Positions 28,747-38,249 are shown, numbered from the stretch's first letter. The stretch: DNA of 64,000 nucleotides from NORP240 sp046047495 (GCA_046047495.1 JBJOHV010000018.1:62001-126000), one strand, 5' to 3'. The notes: generated by a model from the letters alone, not told the origin. A program made the numbers and translations.

Positions 28747-29973
28747 ATGTTGTTCTCCCTGCTGGAAAGCGCCAGATCCGCCATGATTTCCATCCTGGCC
28801 CATGGCTTTCGCAGCTTCCTCACCACCCTGGGCATCGTCATTGGTGTAACCGGCGTGATCGCCGTGGTGTCGCTCACGGACGGATTGCGCACATCCGTCA
28901 GCCAGCAGTTTTCCGCGCTCGGCACCAACAGCCTGACCATTCGTTCCTATACACCGTTGCAGGATCAGATGAAGGGCATCAGGGCCAGATTGACATCCGA
29001 TGATCTCGAGTCGATCGAACGGCGGGTGGATGGCATAGCCTCCATCACTCCCATCCTCTATGCCACCCGCTCGGCCCAGATCAAATACGGCTCGCAGACC
29101 GCCTTCAGTCAGATCATGGGGACCACCTATGCCTATCAGGACGTGGGGCAGTTTTACACGGCAGCCGGCAGGTTTCTCGCCAACAGTGACGAGCAGACCC
29201 GGCGCAGGGTCGTGGTCATCGGTGATTCCGTTCGCGAAAATCTTGCCCTGCCGGAAAACCCCGTCAACGAATATATCGAGCTCGGCGGCGAGTGGTTCAA
29301 AGTGGTCGGGCTGCTGGAACCCAAGGGTGAGATGATGGGTTTCAACCAGGACGACATTGCCCTGGTTCCCTTCAGCACCATGGAAAGCATCCAGGGCAAC
29401 CGCACCCAGACTGACATCCAGATTCAGCTCAGCGTCAGTGAGACCAGCGACGTGGAAACCGTTTCCCAACAAGTCAGAACCTTGCTGCGCAGCGCCCATG
29501 ATCTGTCCATGGAGGACGATGACGACTTCGTCATCCAGACCCCGGATCAGCTGATGGACACTGTGGATAACATTATCAATATGGTCACGGTGGTGGTGGG
29601 CGGTATTGTCGCCATCTCCCTGCTGGTGGGCGGGATCGGCATCATGAATATCATGCTGGTATCGGTTACCGAGCGAACCCGTGAAATCGGCATCTGTAAA
29701 GCCATCGGAGCCAAACGCCACCATATCCTGCTGCAGTTCCTCATCGAAGCCCTGTTCCTTTCCCTGTTGGGAGGCATCATCGGGCTCGCGCTGGGCTATG
29801 GCATGGGGGCACTGATCGCCAGCAACATTCCCTCTTTCCCCCCCGCCACCATCCCCTTCTGGGCTGCCGCCCTGGCCCTGGGATTCTCGGGTTTCGTCGG
29901 TGTCGTGTTTGGGATTCTGCCGGCTGCCAAGGCCGCCAATCTGGACCCTATCGAGGCTCTGCGCTACGAATGA
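28747..29973 (+). CDS. ABC transporter permease (MacB/FtsX type)
   Basis: About 408 residues with the MacB permease layout: one N-terminal helix (about 25-50), a large periplasmic domain (about 50-280) and three C-terminal helices starting with VVVGGIVAISLLVGGIGIMN. The motif TERTREIGICKAIGAKR between helices 2 and 3 is the family hallmark. The frame opens at 28693 inside the ATPase gene, but the ATG at 28747 just after that stop is preferred. It completes the exporter with the preceding adaptor and ATPase. Confidence 0.92.
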   Translation: MLFSLLESARSAMISILAHGFRSFLTTLGIVIGVTGVIAVVSLTDGLRTSVSQQFSALGTNSLTIRSYTPLQDQMKGIRARLTSDDLESIERRVDGIASITPILYATRSAQIKYGSQTAFSQIMGTTYAYQDVGQFYTAAGRFLANSDEQTRRRVVVIGDSVRENLALPENPVNEYIELGGEWFKVVGLLEPKGEMMGFNQDDIALVPFSTMESIQGNRTQTDIQIQLSVSETSDVETVSQQVRTLLRSAHDLSMEDDDDFVIQTPDQLMDTVDNIINMVTVVVGGIVAISLLVGGIGIMNIMLVSVTERTREIGICKAIGAKRHHILLQFLIEALFLSLLGGIIGLALGYGMGALIASNIPSFPPATIPFWAAALALGFSGFVGVVFGILPAAKAANLDPIEALRYE

Positions 29974-30130
29974 ACAACCGCTCCATCGGGACATCCCTCT
30001 GTCACGATCATTCCTTAAGCTAGCGCAAACTAATACACGATTGATCTGCATACTGGTTGCTAGGCGCCGCCCCAGACTATTTAATTGCAGCAGGTCATTT
30101 GAAGCCACAAAGCACGAGGAGCTTTTGCTT

Positions 30131-31144
30131 ATGGAATTCATCCCTGAATTGGAAAGCACGATCAGCGACATGGTGCAGCCCGGTCGTGGCATTCTTGCCG
30201 CCGATGAAAGCGCCGGCACCATCGCCAAGCGATTTGCCGCGATTGGCGTGGAATCCACCGAGGAAAATCGTCGAGCCTGGCGCAGCCTGCTGGTCGAGGC
30301 ACCGGGACTGGGTGATTACATCAGTGCCATCATCCTGTTCGAGGAGACCCTGGCGCAGACGACGGCATCCGGCGACAGCATTCCCACCGCGGCCTGGCAA
30401 CAGGCCATCGTGCCGGGCATCAAGGTGGACAAGGGCAAGGGACCCCTGCCCCTGTCTCCCGGCGATCTGATCACCTTCGGCCTGGATGGCCTCGCGGAGC
30501 GGCTTCGTCAGTACAAGCAGGCCGGTGCCCGGTTTGCCAAGTGGCGCGAGGTATATGCCGTGGAGCCCCAGGCGCCGACAGCCCACGGCATTCGCGCAAA
30601 TGCCGAGATGCTGGCCCGCTACGCCGCTGTCTGTCAGTCTGAAGGTATTGTGCCCATTGTGGAGCCCGAGGTGCTGATGGATGGCAAGCATGAAATCCAG
30701 CGGCATCAGGAAGTCACCGAGGCGGTTCTGCACGCCGTTTTTCACGCCCTGCACCAGCACAAGGTGGTGTTGGAGCTCATGGTACTGAAGCCAAACATGG
30801 TGCTGCCGGGCAAGGAGTGCCGCCGCGCACCCGCGGAGGAAGTCGCGCAGGCCACTTTGCGGGTTCTGCACCGCACGGTGCCGGCAGCGGTGCCCAGCAT
30901 CAATTTCCTGTCCGGCGGCCAGAGTTCCCAGGAGGCCACGGAAAATCTCAATGCCATCAATCAGCAGACCGCAAGGGCTGACTGGCGCCTGTCCATATCC
31001 TATGGCCGGGCTCTCCAGGAAGAAGCCCTGAAAGCCTGGCAGGGCAAGGCTGACAACACCGTGGCCGCCCAACAGGCCCTGGTCAAACGGGCTCGCCTGA
31101 ATCACCTAGCCATGGCGGGGGAGTACAAAAAAGACCTGGAGTAG
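30131..31144 (+). CDS. Class I fructose-bisphosphate aldolase
   Basis: A 337-residue class I (Schiff-base) aldolase that cleaves fructose 1,6-bisphosphate into dihydroxyacetone phosphate and glyceraldehyde 3-phosphate. Motifs are GRGILAADESAGTIAKRF near residue 20, FAKWREV with the conserved Lys, and VLKPNMVLPGK near residue 218, whose Lys forms the Schiff base. The frame is open from 29900 inside the permease gene, but homology begins at the ATG at 30131. It is monocistronic, with 157 bp upstream in which I see no other gene. Confidence 0.92.
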   Translation: MEFIPELESTISDMVQPGRGILAADESAGTIAKRFAAIGVESTEENRRAWRSLLVEAPGLGDYISAIILFEETLAQTTASGDSIPTAAWQQAIVPGIKVDKGKGPLPLSPGDLITFGLDGLAERLRQYKQAGARFAKWREVYAVEPQAPTAHGIRANAEMLARYAAVCQSEGIVPIVEPEVLMDGKHEIQRHQEVTEAVLHAVFHALHQHKVVLELMVLKPNMVLPGKECRRAPAEEVAQATLRVLHRTVPAAVPSINFLSGGQSSQEATENLNAINQQTARADWRLSISYGRALQEEALKAWQGKADNTVAAQQALVKRARLNHLAMAGEYKKDLE

Positions 31145-31212
31145 GTCTCGCCCAATCCGCACAATGATCGATAACCAGTTGTTCCTTTCACAGCCATCAA
31201 TGGAGCGTCATC

Positions 31213-31806
31213 ATGGCCAAAGCCAAACCCGGTAAGCCCCACGTCGTAGAAGAGCTGGAGAATCAATTTCATGACCTGCAAAAGAAACTCGCCAAGGCGC
31301 GGGACAGTTATGTTGCCAGTCACGAAAAGGAACTGAGCTCTGCGCGCAAGAAGTTGAAGTCCCTGCAGCTGCAATTGAAGAAGGCCAGGGAACAAGCCGC
31401 CAAGGCAGCCGTACAAGCCAAAAAGTCCGGCACCAAGACTGCCAGGAACCAGCTGAAGAAAGCCCGTGCCGCCAGCCTGTTGCTGGGCAATTCATTGAAG
31501 GAGACCAAGGACATCCTGGTCACCGCGGAAAGCAAGCTGCACGCCGCCAAGCCATTCGACCGCAAACTGGCAGCCCGGGCCAAGGTCCTGGCCCAATTCG
31601 AAAAGGATTGGGCGCGTAAAATGAAGGCCGAGACGGAAGCGAAAGCCAAGCGTGCCAAACTGGCGCTGGCCAAGCGCCGGGCAGCCAAGCGCAAGCCCTC
31701 GCTGCCGGTACCCGCAGCATCATCCGTACCGAGCACCAGTCCGGCTGCACCGGCGCAGACTGTTTCGGCCACTCCGACTGCCAAGCCCGCTGACAGCAAC
31801 AGCTAG
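31213..31806 (+). CDS. Lys/Ala-rich coiled-coil protein, AlgP/histone H1-like
   Basis: A 197-residue basic protein of low complexity: residues 10-150 are a long charged helix with repeated LKKAREQAAKAA-type heptads, and residues 150-197 are a Pro/Ala/Ser/Thr tail. The stretch KAKRAKLALAKRRAAKRK is strongly cationic. This resembles AlgP and other bacterial histone H1-like proteins of gammaproteobacteria that are proposed to bind DNA. There is no globular domain. It is followed after 9 nt by osmC-like and lies after the aldolase. DNA binding is inference from composition. Confidence 0.75.
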   Translation: MAKAKPGKPHVVEELENQFHDLQKKLAKARDSYVASHEKELSSARKKLKSLQLQLKKAREQAAKAAVQAKKSGTKTARNQLKKARAASLLLGNSLKETKDILVTAESKLHAAKPFDRKLAARAKVLAQFEKDWARKMKAETEAKAKRAKLALAKRRAAKRKPSLPVPAASSVPSTSPAAPAQTVSATPTAKPADSNS

Positions 31807-31815
31807 GCTGCGGGC

Positions 31816-32268
31816 ATGGAACAGAAAACTTTCCAGGTTGATCTGAAGCTGCTGGAAAATTACCTGTTCCAGATCGACTTTGGCGAGTTTGGCAATTTCA
31901 TGACGGACGAGCCCGAACCGCTGGGCGGCGGCGAGGGTCCGGCTCCATCGGCCCTGCTGGCGGCTTCGGTGGCCAACTGCCTGTCCGCCAGCCTGCTGTT
32001 CGCCATCCGCAAATTCAAATCCGATCCCGGGGAGCTTAGCGCCCGCTGCGAAGGCACCCTGGAGCGGATCGAAGGTCGCTGGCGCATCGTGAAACTGGCG
32101 GTGGGCATCCAAATGGAAGCGGCCGCGCAAGACCTCACCAATCTGGAGCGGGTGCTGGCCATCTTCGAGGATTATTGTGTCGTTACACAGTCGGTACGCC
32201 ACGGCATACCGGTGGAGGTTGAGATACGAGACGGAACGGGGGCAGTGCTGAAGCAGCCGGCGGCCTGA
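31816..32268 (+). CDS. OsmC family peroxiredoxin-like protein
   Basis: A 150-residue OsmC/Ohr-fold protein. It has the two conserved cysteines, one in LAASVANCLSASLLFA near residue 56 and one in FEDYCVVTQSVRHGI near residue 120, which together form the thiol peroxidase site. Family members reduce organic hydroperoxides. Some OsmC-like proteins are selenoproteins, but both positions are ordinary Cys codons here. It follows the Lys/Ala-rich gene by 9 nt and converges on the methyltransferase gene. Confidence 0.88.
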   Translation: MEQKTFQVDLKLLENYLFQIDFGEFGNFMTDEPEPLGGGEGPAPSALLAASVANCLSASLLFAIRKFKSDPGELSARCEGTLERIEGRWRIVKLAVGIQMEAAAQDLTNLERVLAIFEDYCVVTQSVRHGIPVEVEIRDGTGAVLKQPAA

Positions 32269-32281
32269 GACCACCGGCTGC
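32253..32281. terminator. Hairpin between convergent osmC-like and methyltransferase genes
   Basis: An 11-bp inverted repeat with one mismatch (GCAGCCGGCGG at 32253-32263 and CCACCGGCTGC at 32271-32281) around a 7-base loop. It overlaps the osmC-like stop codon. There is no clear T-tract on either strand, so termination is possible but not assured. Confidence 0.45.
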
Positions 32282-32286
32282 CTCTG

Positions 32287-33108
32287 TCAATTGCGGTCGG
32301 CCGGTTTGACGAATTTCAAGGTCATGCGGTCGCTTTCGCCGATGGCAAGATACCTGGCGCGGTCCTGCTCCCCCAGTTGCAAGGTGGGAGGCAGGGTCCA
32401 TACACCCTCGGCGTAGTCCTTGGTGTCCAGAGGGTTGGCATTGATCTCCGCAGCCGCAACAAACTCAAAGCCGGCCTGCTGCGCCAGTTCAATCACATAA
32501 TCCTGGGTCACATAGCCGCTGGTCTGCATGAATTCCATGCTGCTGCCCGGTGGGGCCCGATGTTCCACCACACCCAGAACCCCGCCCGGCTTCAAGGCCG
32601 TGAAGAAGGCTGCGAAAAACTCGTGCTGGGTGCCCGCCATGACCCAGTTATGCACATTGCGAAAGGTCATGGCCAGATCGGCTGAACCCGGCGGCGCAAT
32701 GGCGGTTTCGCTGGGGGGATTGAGGTGGGTCAGAATGGTTTCACCGTAAATTTCGGGATCCGCCGCCAGGCGGGCTTTGAACTGCTCCAGATTCGGCCGC
32801 ATATAGGACAGCGGCGGATTCTCAGAGAAATGTGCAGCGTAGTAGGTGCCGTTGCCCTTCAGGAACGGAGCCAGAATTTCCGTATACCAGCCACCACCAG
32901 GCAGAATCTCTATCACCGTCATGCCGGACTGCAGACCGAAAAAGCTCAGGGTCTCCACGGGATGACGGTATTCGTTGCGGGCAATGTTGGCGGCGCTGCG
33001 GTGAGCACCCACACTGAGCGCCTGCAGGCGTTCAAGGTCATTTGCCAGCGCCGGCAGTGCAGCCAGGGATAGTGCCAGGGTCATGACGACCCGACTTGCC
33101 ATTCTCAT
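32287..33108 (-). CDS. Exported class I SAM-dependent methyltransferase-like protein
   Basis: About 273 residues with a clear signal peptide (MRMASRVVMTLALSLAALPALAND). A class I methyltransferase fold follows: motif I is TVIEILPGGGWYTEIL near residue 60 and later motifs include DLAMTFRNVHNW. The frame opens at 33126, but the Met at 33108 has a GAGGAG ribosome site upstream and starts the signal peptide. Periplasmic methyltransferase-like proteins of this type are common in proteobacteria; their substrate, and how they would obtain SAM outside the cytoplasm, are unclear. Confidence 0.85.
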   Translation of the reverse strand: MRMASRVVMTLALSLAALPALANDLERLQALSVGAHRSAANIARNEYRHPVETLSFFGLQSGMTVIEILPGGGWYTEILAPFLKGNGTYYAAHFSENPPLSYMRPNLEQFKARLAADPEIYGETILTHLNPPSETAIAPPGSADLAMTFRNVHNWVMAGTQHEFFAAFFTALKPGGVLGVVEHRAPPGSSMEFMQTSGYVTQDYVIELAQQAGFEFVAAAEINANPLDTKDYAEGVWTLPPTLQLGEQDRARYLAIGESDRMTLKFVKPADRN

Positions 33109-33177
33109 GTGAACTCCTCGTATCAAATCGCAGATGATCGGGCCGGTCTTGCAGGAGCCGGCCCGGGAATCGCGGGA

Positions 33178-35343
33178 TCAGAACGTGCCGTTGATCTTCA
33201 GGGACACCACTTTTCCGGAGCCACCGCATTGCTTCTCCACTTCCTCCAGAATGCCGGCGCTGATGCGTCCGTCATAACGGAACCGGTCGCGACACTGCAC
33301 ACCGGCGGTGGCATTGCGGGCATCGAAGCGGAAGGTGGTACCGCCGAAAGCAACAAACTCCACGAACGCCATCACCATCGGATCGCCGGAGGTGGACTCG
33401 ATGTCGTCGATGTCGTAACGCAGGATATTGTCGTCAAAGCGATTGTTCCAGCTGGCACCATAGTTCATGCGCATGCTGGGAATGTCGTGTCGGAAGCCGA
33501 CCATGAAGCGCCCCCGCTCGTAATTGGTGAAGCGGCGATCGATACCCAGGAACGGGTCCTGGATGCTGGAATCCCGCACCTCCAGGCTGGAGTTCACCAG
33601 CAGGTTGGGCAGCTTGATCATGCCCATGCGCACGCTGCCGCTGACCCGGCCTATCCACATATTGCCGTCACCGATGTTGCCGTTGGCGGACTGCAGATTG
33701 GTTTCCGAGGGCGACACGTCGATGCGCTCGATCTTGTCGTAATGCTCCATGTAATTGATGCCGGCGTTGAGGACACCCGCATCATTGGGCAGGCGGTACT
33801 CCGCATTGAAATCCACGGTCAACATGGTTTCCGGTTCCAGGTTGGCATTACCGGCCTGGGTATTGGCGTCGTTGTCGTTGGCATCCTGGGAGGCCACGAA
33901 GTCGGAGAAGCTCAATTGCCGGACCCCGTATTCCACCCGGCCCCGCAGCTGGAAGGTATTGGTGACATCGAACCGGTAATCCACCTTGGGCTTCAGGAAC
34001 TGGAAATCCCGCTCCTTGGACACGTCACCGGATTGGGTGATGGTGGATGTCTCCCATTCCAGGGTGCTTTCCAGGGTCATGCGGGGATTCAGCTGCCAGT
34101 TATGCACGGCGAAGGGCTCGTAACGGATTTCCTCCACCGTGGAATTGGCATTGGCCACTGACACGGGCACCAGCCCGCCGAAGGCGGGATTGGGGGTGCC
34201 GGAGCTGCTGGCCACACCCAGGCGCAGCATGGAATCCAGGGTGGTCTGGGCCCGCTCAGCCCCCATCTCGATACTCTGCCCTTCCCACAGGTTCATGGTG
34301 TAGGAGCCGCGCAGAATGCGCTCGGAGATGGTGCTGTCGGTGTCCAGGAACAGGTTCTTGACCGGAGTGCCGTTGCCGTCCAGCTGGTAGCGCTCCCGGG
34401 TGCTGGCCTCATTGGCTTCATTGCCGATGAACAGCACCTTGAAGCGGCTGCCGTTGTCCCACCGGTATTCGTAGTCGCCACCGATTTCCCAATTGTCCTG
34501 TTCGCCGGGAATGGTTTCCTGCTCGATGCGCAGGGTATTGGGGGTCACCCGCAAATTGGTGGTATAGCGATACACATCGGTGGGGTTGTCGTTCAGTGCA
34601 TACAGGCCATTGAGCCGTGCGCTGGCATTGTCGCTGATGGAGTAATCCAGATTGGTGGATACCTGGTAGCTGGTCTGCTCCCGGATGCGCTCCTCGAAAA
34701 TCCGGTCGTTGGGTGAAAAATTCCCCAGCACGCTTTCCTCGTCGCTCTCGTAATGGTCATAACGCGGCTCGGCAATGGCGCTGATCAGATAATTGAGGTT
34801 GCCGGTCTGGCCGCTGTAGGACAATGAGCCACCGGGCTGATTGTGGCTGTCGTCATAACGGTCCATGTTGACTTCGTAATTGATGCTGCTGCTGGACAGC
34901 TCCTCGAACAACACCACGTTGATCACCTGGCTGCTGCCCCGCACGTCCAGATCCCCGGAGGTGCCCCGGATGATCTCGATGTAGTCCACCTGATCCGCGG
35001 TGATGCGATCCAGCATGCCACGGGTCTGATTGTTCTTGCCCGCGGTGCGCTTGCCGTTCACCAGCACCTGATCGCCACCGCCGCCGCCCAGGCCGCGGCC
35101 GCCACGACTGACATTACCGCCACCGCCGGGAGGACCACCACCGCCCCGCTGATTGTCCATACCCGGAATCCTGGACAGCATGTCCTGGGCCGTTACCGGA
35201 GCCCACTCCGAAAAATAGGAGGCCGGGTAGACTACCGTGGAGTTGTCACTGACGGTTTCCTGGGCCAGTGCCGGCAAGCTGAAACTTGCCGCCAGGGCGA
35301 GCATGGCGAGACGCAGTTTGAACGGAGGGGTGGTCGGCTTCAT
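33178..35343 (-). CDS. TonB-dependent receptor-like outer membrane protein
   Basis: A 721-residue outer membrane protein: signal peptide ending ALAQE, a plug domain (about 45-165) and a beta-barrel ending in Phe (SLKINGTF), the usual outer membrane C-terminus. The plug carries an unusual glycine-rich loop near residues 62-92, starting QRGGGGPPGGGG, before VLVNGKRTAGK and EIIRGTSGDLDVRGSS. These are the plug motifs of TonB-dependent receptors. The ligand is unknown. It sits alone on the minus strand, upstream of the exported methyltransferase gene, with no siderophore genes nearby. Confidence 0.86.
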   Translation of the reverse strand: MKPTTPPFKLRLAMLALAASFSLPALAQETVSDNSTVVYPASYFSEWAPVTAQDMLSRIPGMDNQRGGGGPPGGGGNVSRGGRGLGGGGGDQVLVNGKRTAGKNNQTRGMLDRITADQVDYIEIIRGTSGDLDVRGSSQVINVVLFEELSSSSINYEVNMDRYDDSHNQPGGSLSYSGQTGNLNYLISAIAEPRYDHYESDEESVLGNFSPNDRIFEERIREQTSYQVSTNLDYSISDNASARLNGLYALNDNPTDVYRYTTNLRVTPNTLRIEQETIPGEQDNWEIGGDYEYRWDNGSRFKVLFIGNEANEASTRERYQLDGNGTPVKNLFLDTDSTISERILRGSYTMNLWEGQSIEMGAERAQTTLDSMLRLGVASSSGTPNPAFGGLVPVSVANANSTVEEIRYEPFAVHNWQLNPRMTLESTLEWETSTITQSGDVSKERDFQFLKPKVDYRFDVTNTFQLRGRVEYGVRQLSFSDFVASQDANDNDANTQAGNANLEPETMLTVDFNAEYRLPNDAGVLNAGINYMEHYDKIERIDVSPSETNLQSANGNIGDGNMWIGRVSGSVRMGMIKLPNLLVNSSLEVRDSSIQDPFLGIDRRFTNYERGRFMVGFRHDIPSMRMNYGASWNNRFDDNILRYDIDDIESTSGDPMVMAFVEFVAFGGTTFRFDARNATAGVQCRDRFRYDGRISAGILEEVEKQCGGSGKVVSLKINGTF

Positions 35344-35529
35344 TATCGAGGGTCCGCAGTTATTTTAATCCCGGAAGTTTATAAGCATTCCACCGCCACA
35401 GTTGTTACAAATTGTGGGATTGCCGGTCGATTCGTCCTGCATTCCGGGCACCTGACGGAGCCTGGCAGAATGTTTTACCGCGCCTGCCCCTGGGGTACAC
35501 TAGCGCGCCATTACAACAAGGGGGACGGG

Positions 35530-35847
35530 ATGGAACACTCCGAAAGCAAGAGCCTGCTGGGCAAGATACTGGGTGGTCACTACGGTCTCGCCGTCACCTA
35601 CTGGTGGCTGTATTTCATCGGTGCCGCCGTCTTCTTCGTCACCGCCAGCCAGGCGGTGGATCGGGAGGACTGGCTGCGCTTCCTGCTGCTGGTGTCCCTG
35701 ATGCTGGGCTATACGGGTCTGCTGCTGCTGGGCATACGGGCGGCTTACAAGGGCCCGCAGATGTGGAAGGTCATGTCCCGCACGTCCTCTGTGTTCATGA
35801 TCATCAATATTCTCGTCGGTATCGGTGCCCTCGGCTTCATCTACTGA
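35530..35847 (+). CDS. Small membrane protein of unknown function
   Basis: A 105-residue protein with three predicted membrane helices (about 20-42, 50-70 and 85-104). I do not recognise the family. The frame is open far upstream, antisense to the TonB receptor, but the ATG at 35530 follows a plausible ribosome site (AAGGGGGACGGG) and starts the hydrophobic protein. It converges with mtfA, 11 bp apart. Confidence 0.7.
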   Translation: MEHSESKSLLGKILGGHYGLAVTYWWLYFIGAAVFFVTASQAVDREDWLRFLLLVSLMLGYTGLLLLGIRAAYKGPQMWKVMSRTSSVFMIINILVGIGALGFIY

Positions 35848-35858
35848 ATGACAGCCAC

Positions 35859-36716
35859 TTACTGAATTCCAGCCTGCGGGGGTGGCAGTGTCCAACTGGC
35901 CGGGTCCACCCGGTAATAGGCCTGCAGTTCCCGGTACAACTCCCCATGATGGTCTTGCAGCTCGTGTGGCCGTTCGAAAAATGTCTCCGTGGCTACTGCA
36001 AAAAACTCGGCCGGATTGGTCGCCCCGTAATGGTCCAGCAGGCTGTGCCAGCCCTGCCGTGCCTGCCATTGAAGCGTGGCGAATTCCGCTGCGAACACCC
36101 GCGCCCAGCTCTGATAGGCGCCACGGGTATGCAGCAGGGGCGCGCCGTTGCTGACACCGTCCTCATCGTCCAGCTGATGGGCGAACTCATGGAGAACCAC
36201 GTTCTGGCCGTCGTCGGCACGGGCGACTCCCCGGCGCACCGCATCCCAGGCCAGGACGATCTTGCCGTGACTCCATGATTCCCCTTCCATGGGCATGTGA
36301 TGCAGTGATACCAGGCCGGCCTCGTCCGCCTGCTCCCGGTTGGCCACGAAGGTGGACGGGTACACCAGAATGGCGTCCAGCTGGGGATAACACCCGGTCG
36401 GGCGATTGAGCAGCAGCAGGCAGGCATGGGCGGCGATGGCCATGCGCACCTCGTCGTCGATGGCCTGGCCAGCGCAACCCACGAAGCGTTTGTCGGCGAT
36501 GAACTGCTGGATGCGCTGCTGCAATTGCCGCTGCAGGTCGGGCGACAAATGGGGATAGACCGGCAGGACCCGGGGCAGCAGCCGGTGCCAGCGGTCGGGG
36601 AACGGCTGCTGCAGAATCCGTCTCAGACGCAGCTCCGGCCAGTAATAAACCCGGAATACCACTGCCGCCAGGATCAGCAGTAGTATGATCAATCCCGCGA
36701 TGGATGTGGTGGACAT
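35859..36716 (-). CDS. mtfA: M90 family zinc metallopeptidase (MtfA-like)
   Basis: A 285-residue protein with an N-terminal membrane helix (IAGLIILLLILAAVVFRVYY) and the M90 zinc motif VLHEFAHQLDDEDG near residue 160. E. coli MtfA (265 residues) is a cytosolic zinc peptidase that binds the repressor Mlc; versions with a membrane helix, like this one, are common in other proteobacteria. Conserved downstream Glu and aromatic residues are present (EFFAVATETFFERP). It is monocistronic and converges with the small membrane protein gene. Physiological substrate unknown. Confidence 0.88.
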   Translation of the reverse strand: MSTTSIAGLIILLLILAAVVFRVYYWPELRLRRILQQPFPDRWHRLLPRVLPVYPHLSPDLQRQLQQRIQQFIADKRFVGCAGQAIDDEVRMAIAAHACLLLLNRPTGCYPQLDAILVYPSTFVANREQADEAGLVSLHHMPMEGESWSHGKIVLAWDAVRRGVARADDGQNVVLHEFAHQLDDEDGVSNGAPLLHTRGAYQSWARVFAAEFATLQWQARQGWHSLLDHYGATNPAEFFAVATETFFERPHELQDHHGELYRELQAYYRVDPASWTLPPPQAGIQ

Positions 36717-36809
36717 CGAACCCTCTTTGTCAGTAACCGAAGGCCTGGGCTAGACTTGCCGGGCCGGCCAGGTGGCCGCCAGACGCCTTACCACTGCAGG
36801 AGCCTACCC

Positions 36810-38249
36810 GTGCCAGACACCTCTGAAAGCCAATTAGCCCTGGTGGTCAAACAGGACTGTGGCACCTGTCGCCGTATCGAGCCGGTCATTCGCCTGTTGG
36901 GCGACCATTATGGCCAGTCCCTGCAGATCCATGTCCAGGACGATCCGGCATTCCTGGCGGGCCTGGCCCCGGCCACTCTGGATGCCGACCTGGGCTATTC
37001 CTTCCGCCACGACATCGAGGTGGTGCCGACCCTGCTGAGATTCAAGGACGGTAGCGAGACCGATCGCATCGTGGGCTGGGATCGTGCCGCCTGGCGGCAA
37101 CTCACCGGCCTGGCGGACCTGGGCTCTGACATGCCGGAATTTCAACCTGGCTGCGGCTCCCTGACCCAGGAACCGGGAATGGCGGAGCGGCTGGCCCTAC
37201 GCTTTGGAGCTGACAGCCTGCAGGCCCGGCAACTGGAGATCGATGAGGCCGAGGATGTCATGGAGGCATGCTTCGACCGGGGGTGGACCGACGGCCTGCC
37301 GGTGGTGCCGCCGACACCGCTGCGGGTTTTACGCATGTTGCGGGCAACCCCGCGCAAGGCCTCCGACATCGTTGGTGTGATACCGCCGGACAATGTGCCC
37401 TGCAGCGTGGAAAAGGTGGCAGTGAACGCTGTACTGGCGGGCTGCAAACCCGAATATTTTCCGACGGTGCTGGCGGTAGTGGAGGCCGCGCTGGACGACC
37501 GCTTCTGCATGCACGGGCTGTTGTGCACCACCTACTTCTCCTCCCCGGTGGTGATCGTCAACGGCCCCGAAGCCCGGCGCATCGGTATGAATTCCGGGGT
37601 CAATGCCCTGGGTCAGGGCAACCGCGCCAACGCCACCATCGGACGCGCCCTGCAGTTGTTGATCCGCAACGTGGGTGGTGGCAAACCCGGCGGCATCGAC
37701 CGTGCGACCCTGGGCAATCCCGGCAAATATTCATTTTGTTTCAGCGAGGACGAGTCCCAGCCTGACTGGCCCAGTCTGGCCATGGAACAGGGTTTTCAGC
37801 GGGACGATTCCGTGGTCTCCCTGTTTGCCGGTGACGGTGTGCAGGCTTTCATGGATCAACAATCCCGCCAACCTGAATCCCTGGCCCGCAGCCTGGCCCT
37901 GAGTCTGCGCAGCGTGGCCCATGGCAAACTTTGCATGATGGCGGATGGGTTGCTGGTGCTGTCTCCGGAACACCGCCGGGTGTTCCGCCAGGGAGGGTGG
38001 ACCAAGGCCGAGGTCAAGGCAGCCATCATCGATGCCCTGCGAATTCCCGGCACGGCAGTGGTGCGCGGCGCCGGCGGCATTGCCGAAGGCATGCCGGTGG
38101 CACTGCGGGACAGAACCCTCAACAAGTTCCGTGACGGCGGCTTCCACATCGCCTGTGCCGGCGGCACTGCCGGCCTGTTCTCCGCCATCATCGGCGGCTG
38201 GGTCGCCTCCGGCGAGCGCGGTAGTCAACTGGTCGCGAAAAAGATATAA
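36810..38249 (+). CDS. Thioredoxin-like/GWTDGLP-domain protein paired with UGSC selenoprotein
   Basis: About 479 residues. The first 95 form a thioredoxin-like domain with a CGTC redox pair at residues 17-20 and the cis-Pro region VVPTLLRF. The remaining 350 residues are a conserved domain of unknown function with GWTDGLPVVPPTPLRVLRM near residue 160, several Cys (PCSVEKV, LAGCKPEYF, FCMHGLLCTTYF) and glycine-rich segments (GGGKPGGIDRATLGNPGKYS). I chose the GTG at 36810 because AGGAG lies 7 nt upstream; the frame is open from 36756. The UGSC selenoprotein gene begins 38 nt downstream, so the two proteins probably act together. Reaction unknown. Confidence 0.82.
   Translation: MPDTSESQLALVVKQDCGTCRRIEPVIRLLGDHYGQSLQIHVQDDPAFLAGLAPATLDADLGYSFRHDIEVVPTLLRFKDGSETDRIVGWDRAAWRQLTGLADLGSDMPEFQPGCGSLTQEPGMAERLALRFGADSLQARQLEIDEAEDVMEACFDRGWTDGLPVVPPTPLRVLRMLRATPRKASDIVGVIPPDNVPCSVEKVAVNAVLAGCKPEYFPTVLAVVEAALDDRFCMHGLLCTTYFSSPVVIVNGPEARRIGMNSGVNALGQGNRANATIGRALQLLIRNVGGGKPGGIDRATLGNPGKYSFCFSEDESQPDWPSLAMEQGFQRDDSVVSLFAGDGVQAFMDQQSRQPESLARSLALSLRSVAHGKLCMMADGLLVLSPEHRRVFRQGGWTKAEVKAAIIDALRIPGTAVVRGAGGIAEGMPVALRDRTLNKFRDGGFHIACAGGTAGLFSAIIGGWVASGERGSQLVAKKI

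Noticed and set aside
31816..32268. OsmC-like gene as a second selenoprotein
   Set aside because: Both redox positions are normal Cys codons and there is no in-frame TGA.
34843..35847. A 334-residue plus-strand ORF containing the small membrane protein
   Set aside because: Its first two thirds are antisense to the TonB receptor and lack hydrophobic or conserved sequence; only the part after 35530 looks coding.
36810..38249. Thioredoxin-domain protein as a selenoprotein
   Set aside because: The CxxC pair is encoded by two ordinary Cys codons and no in-frame TGA occurs.
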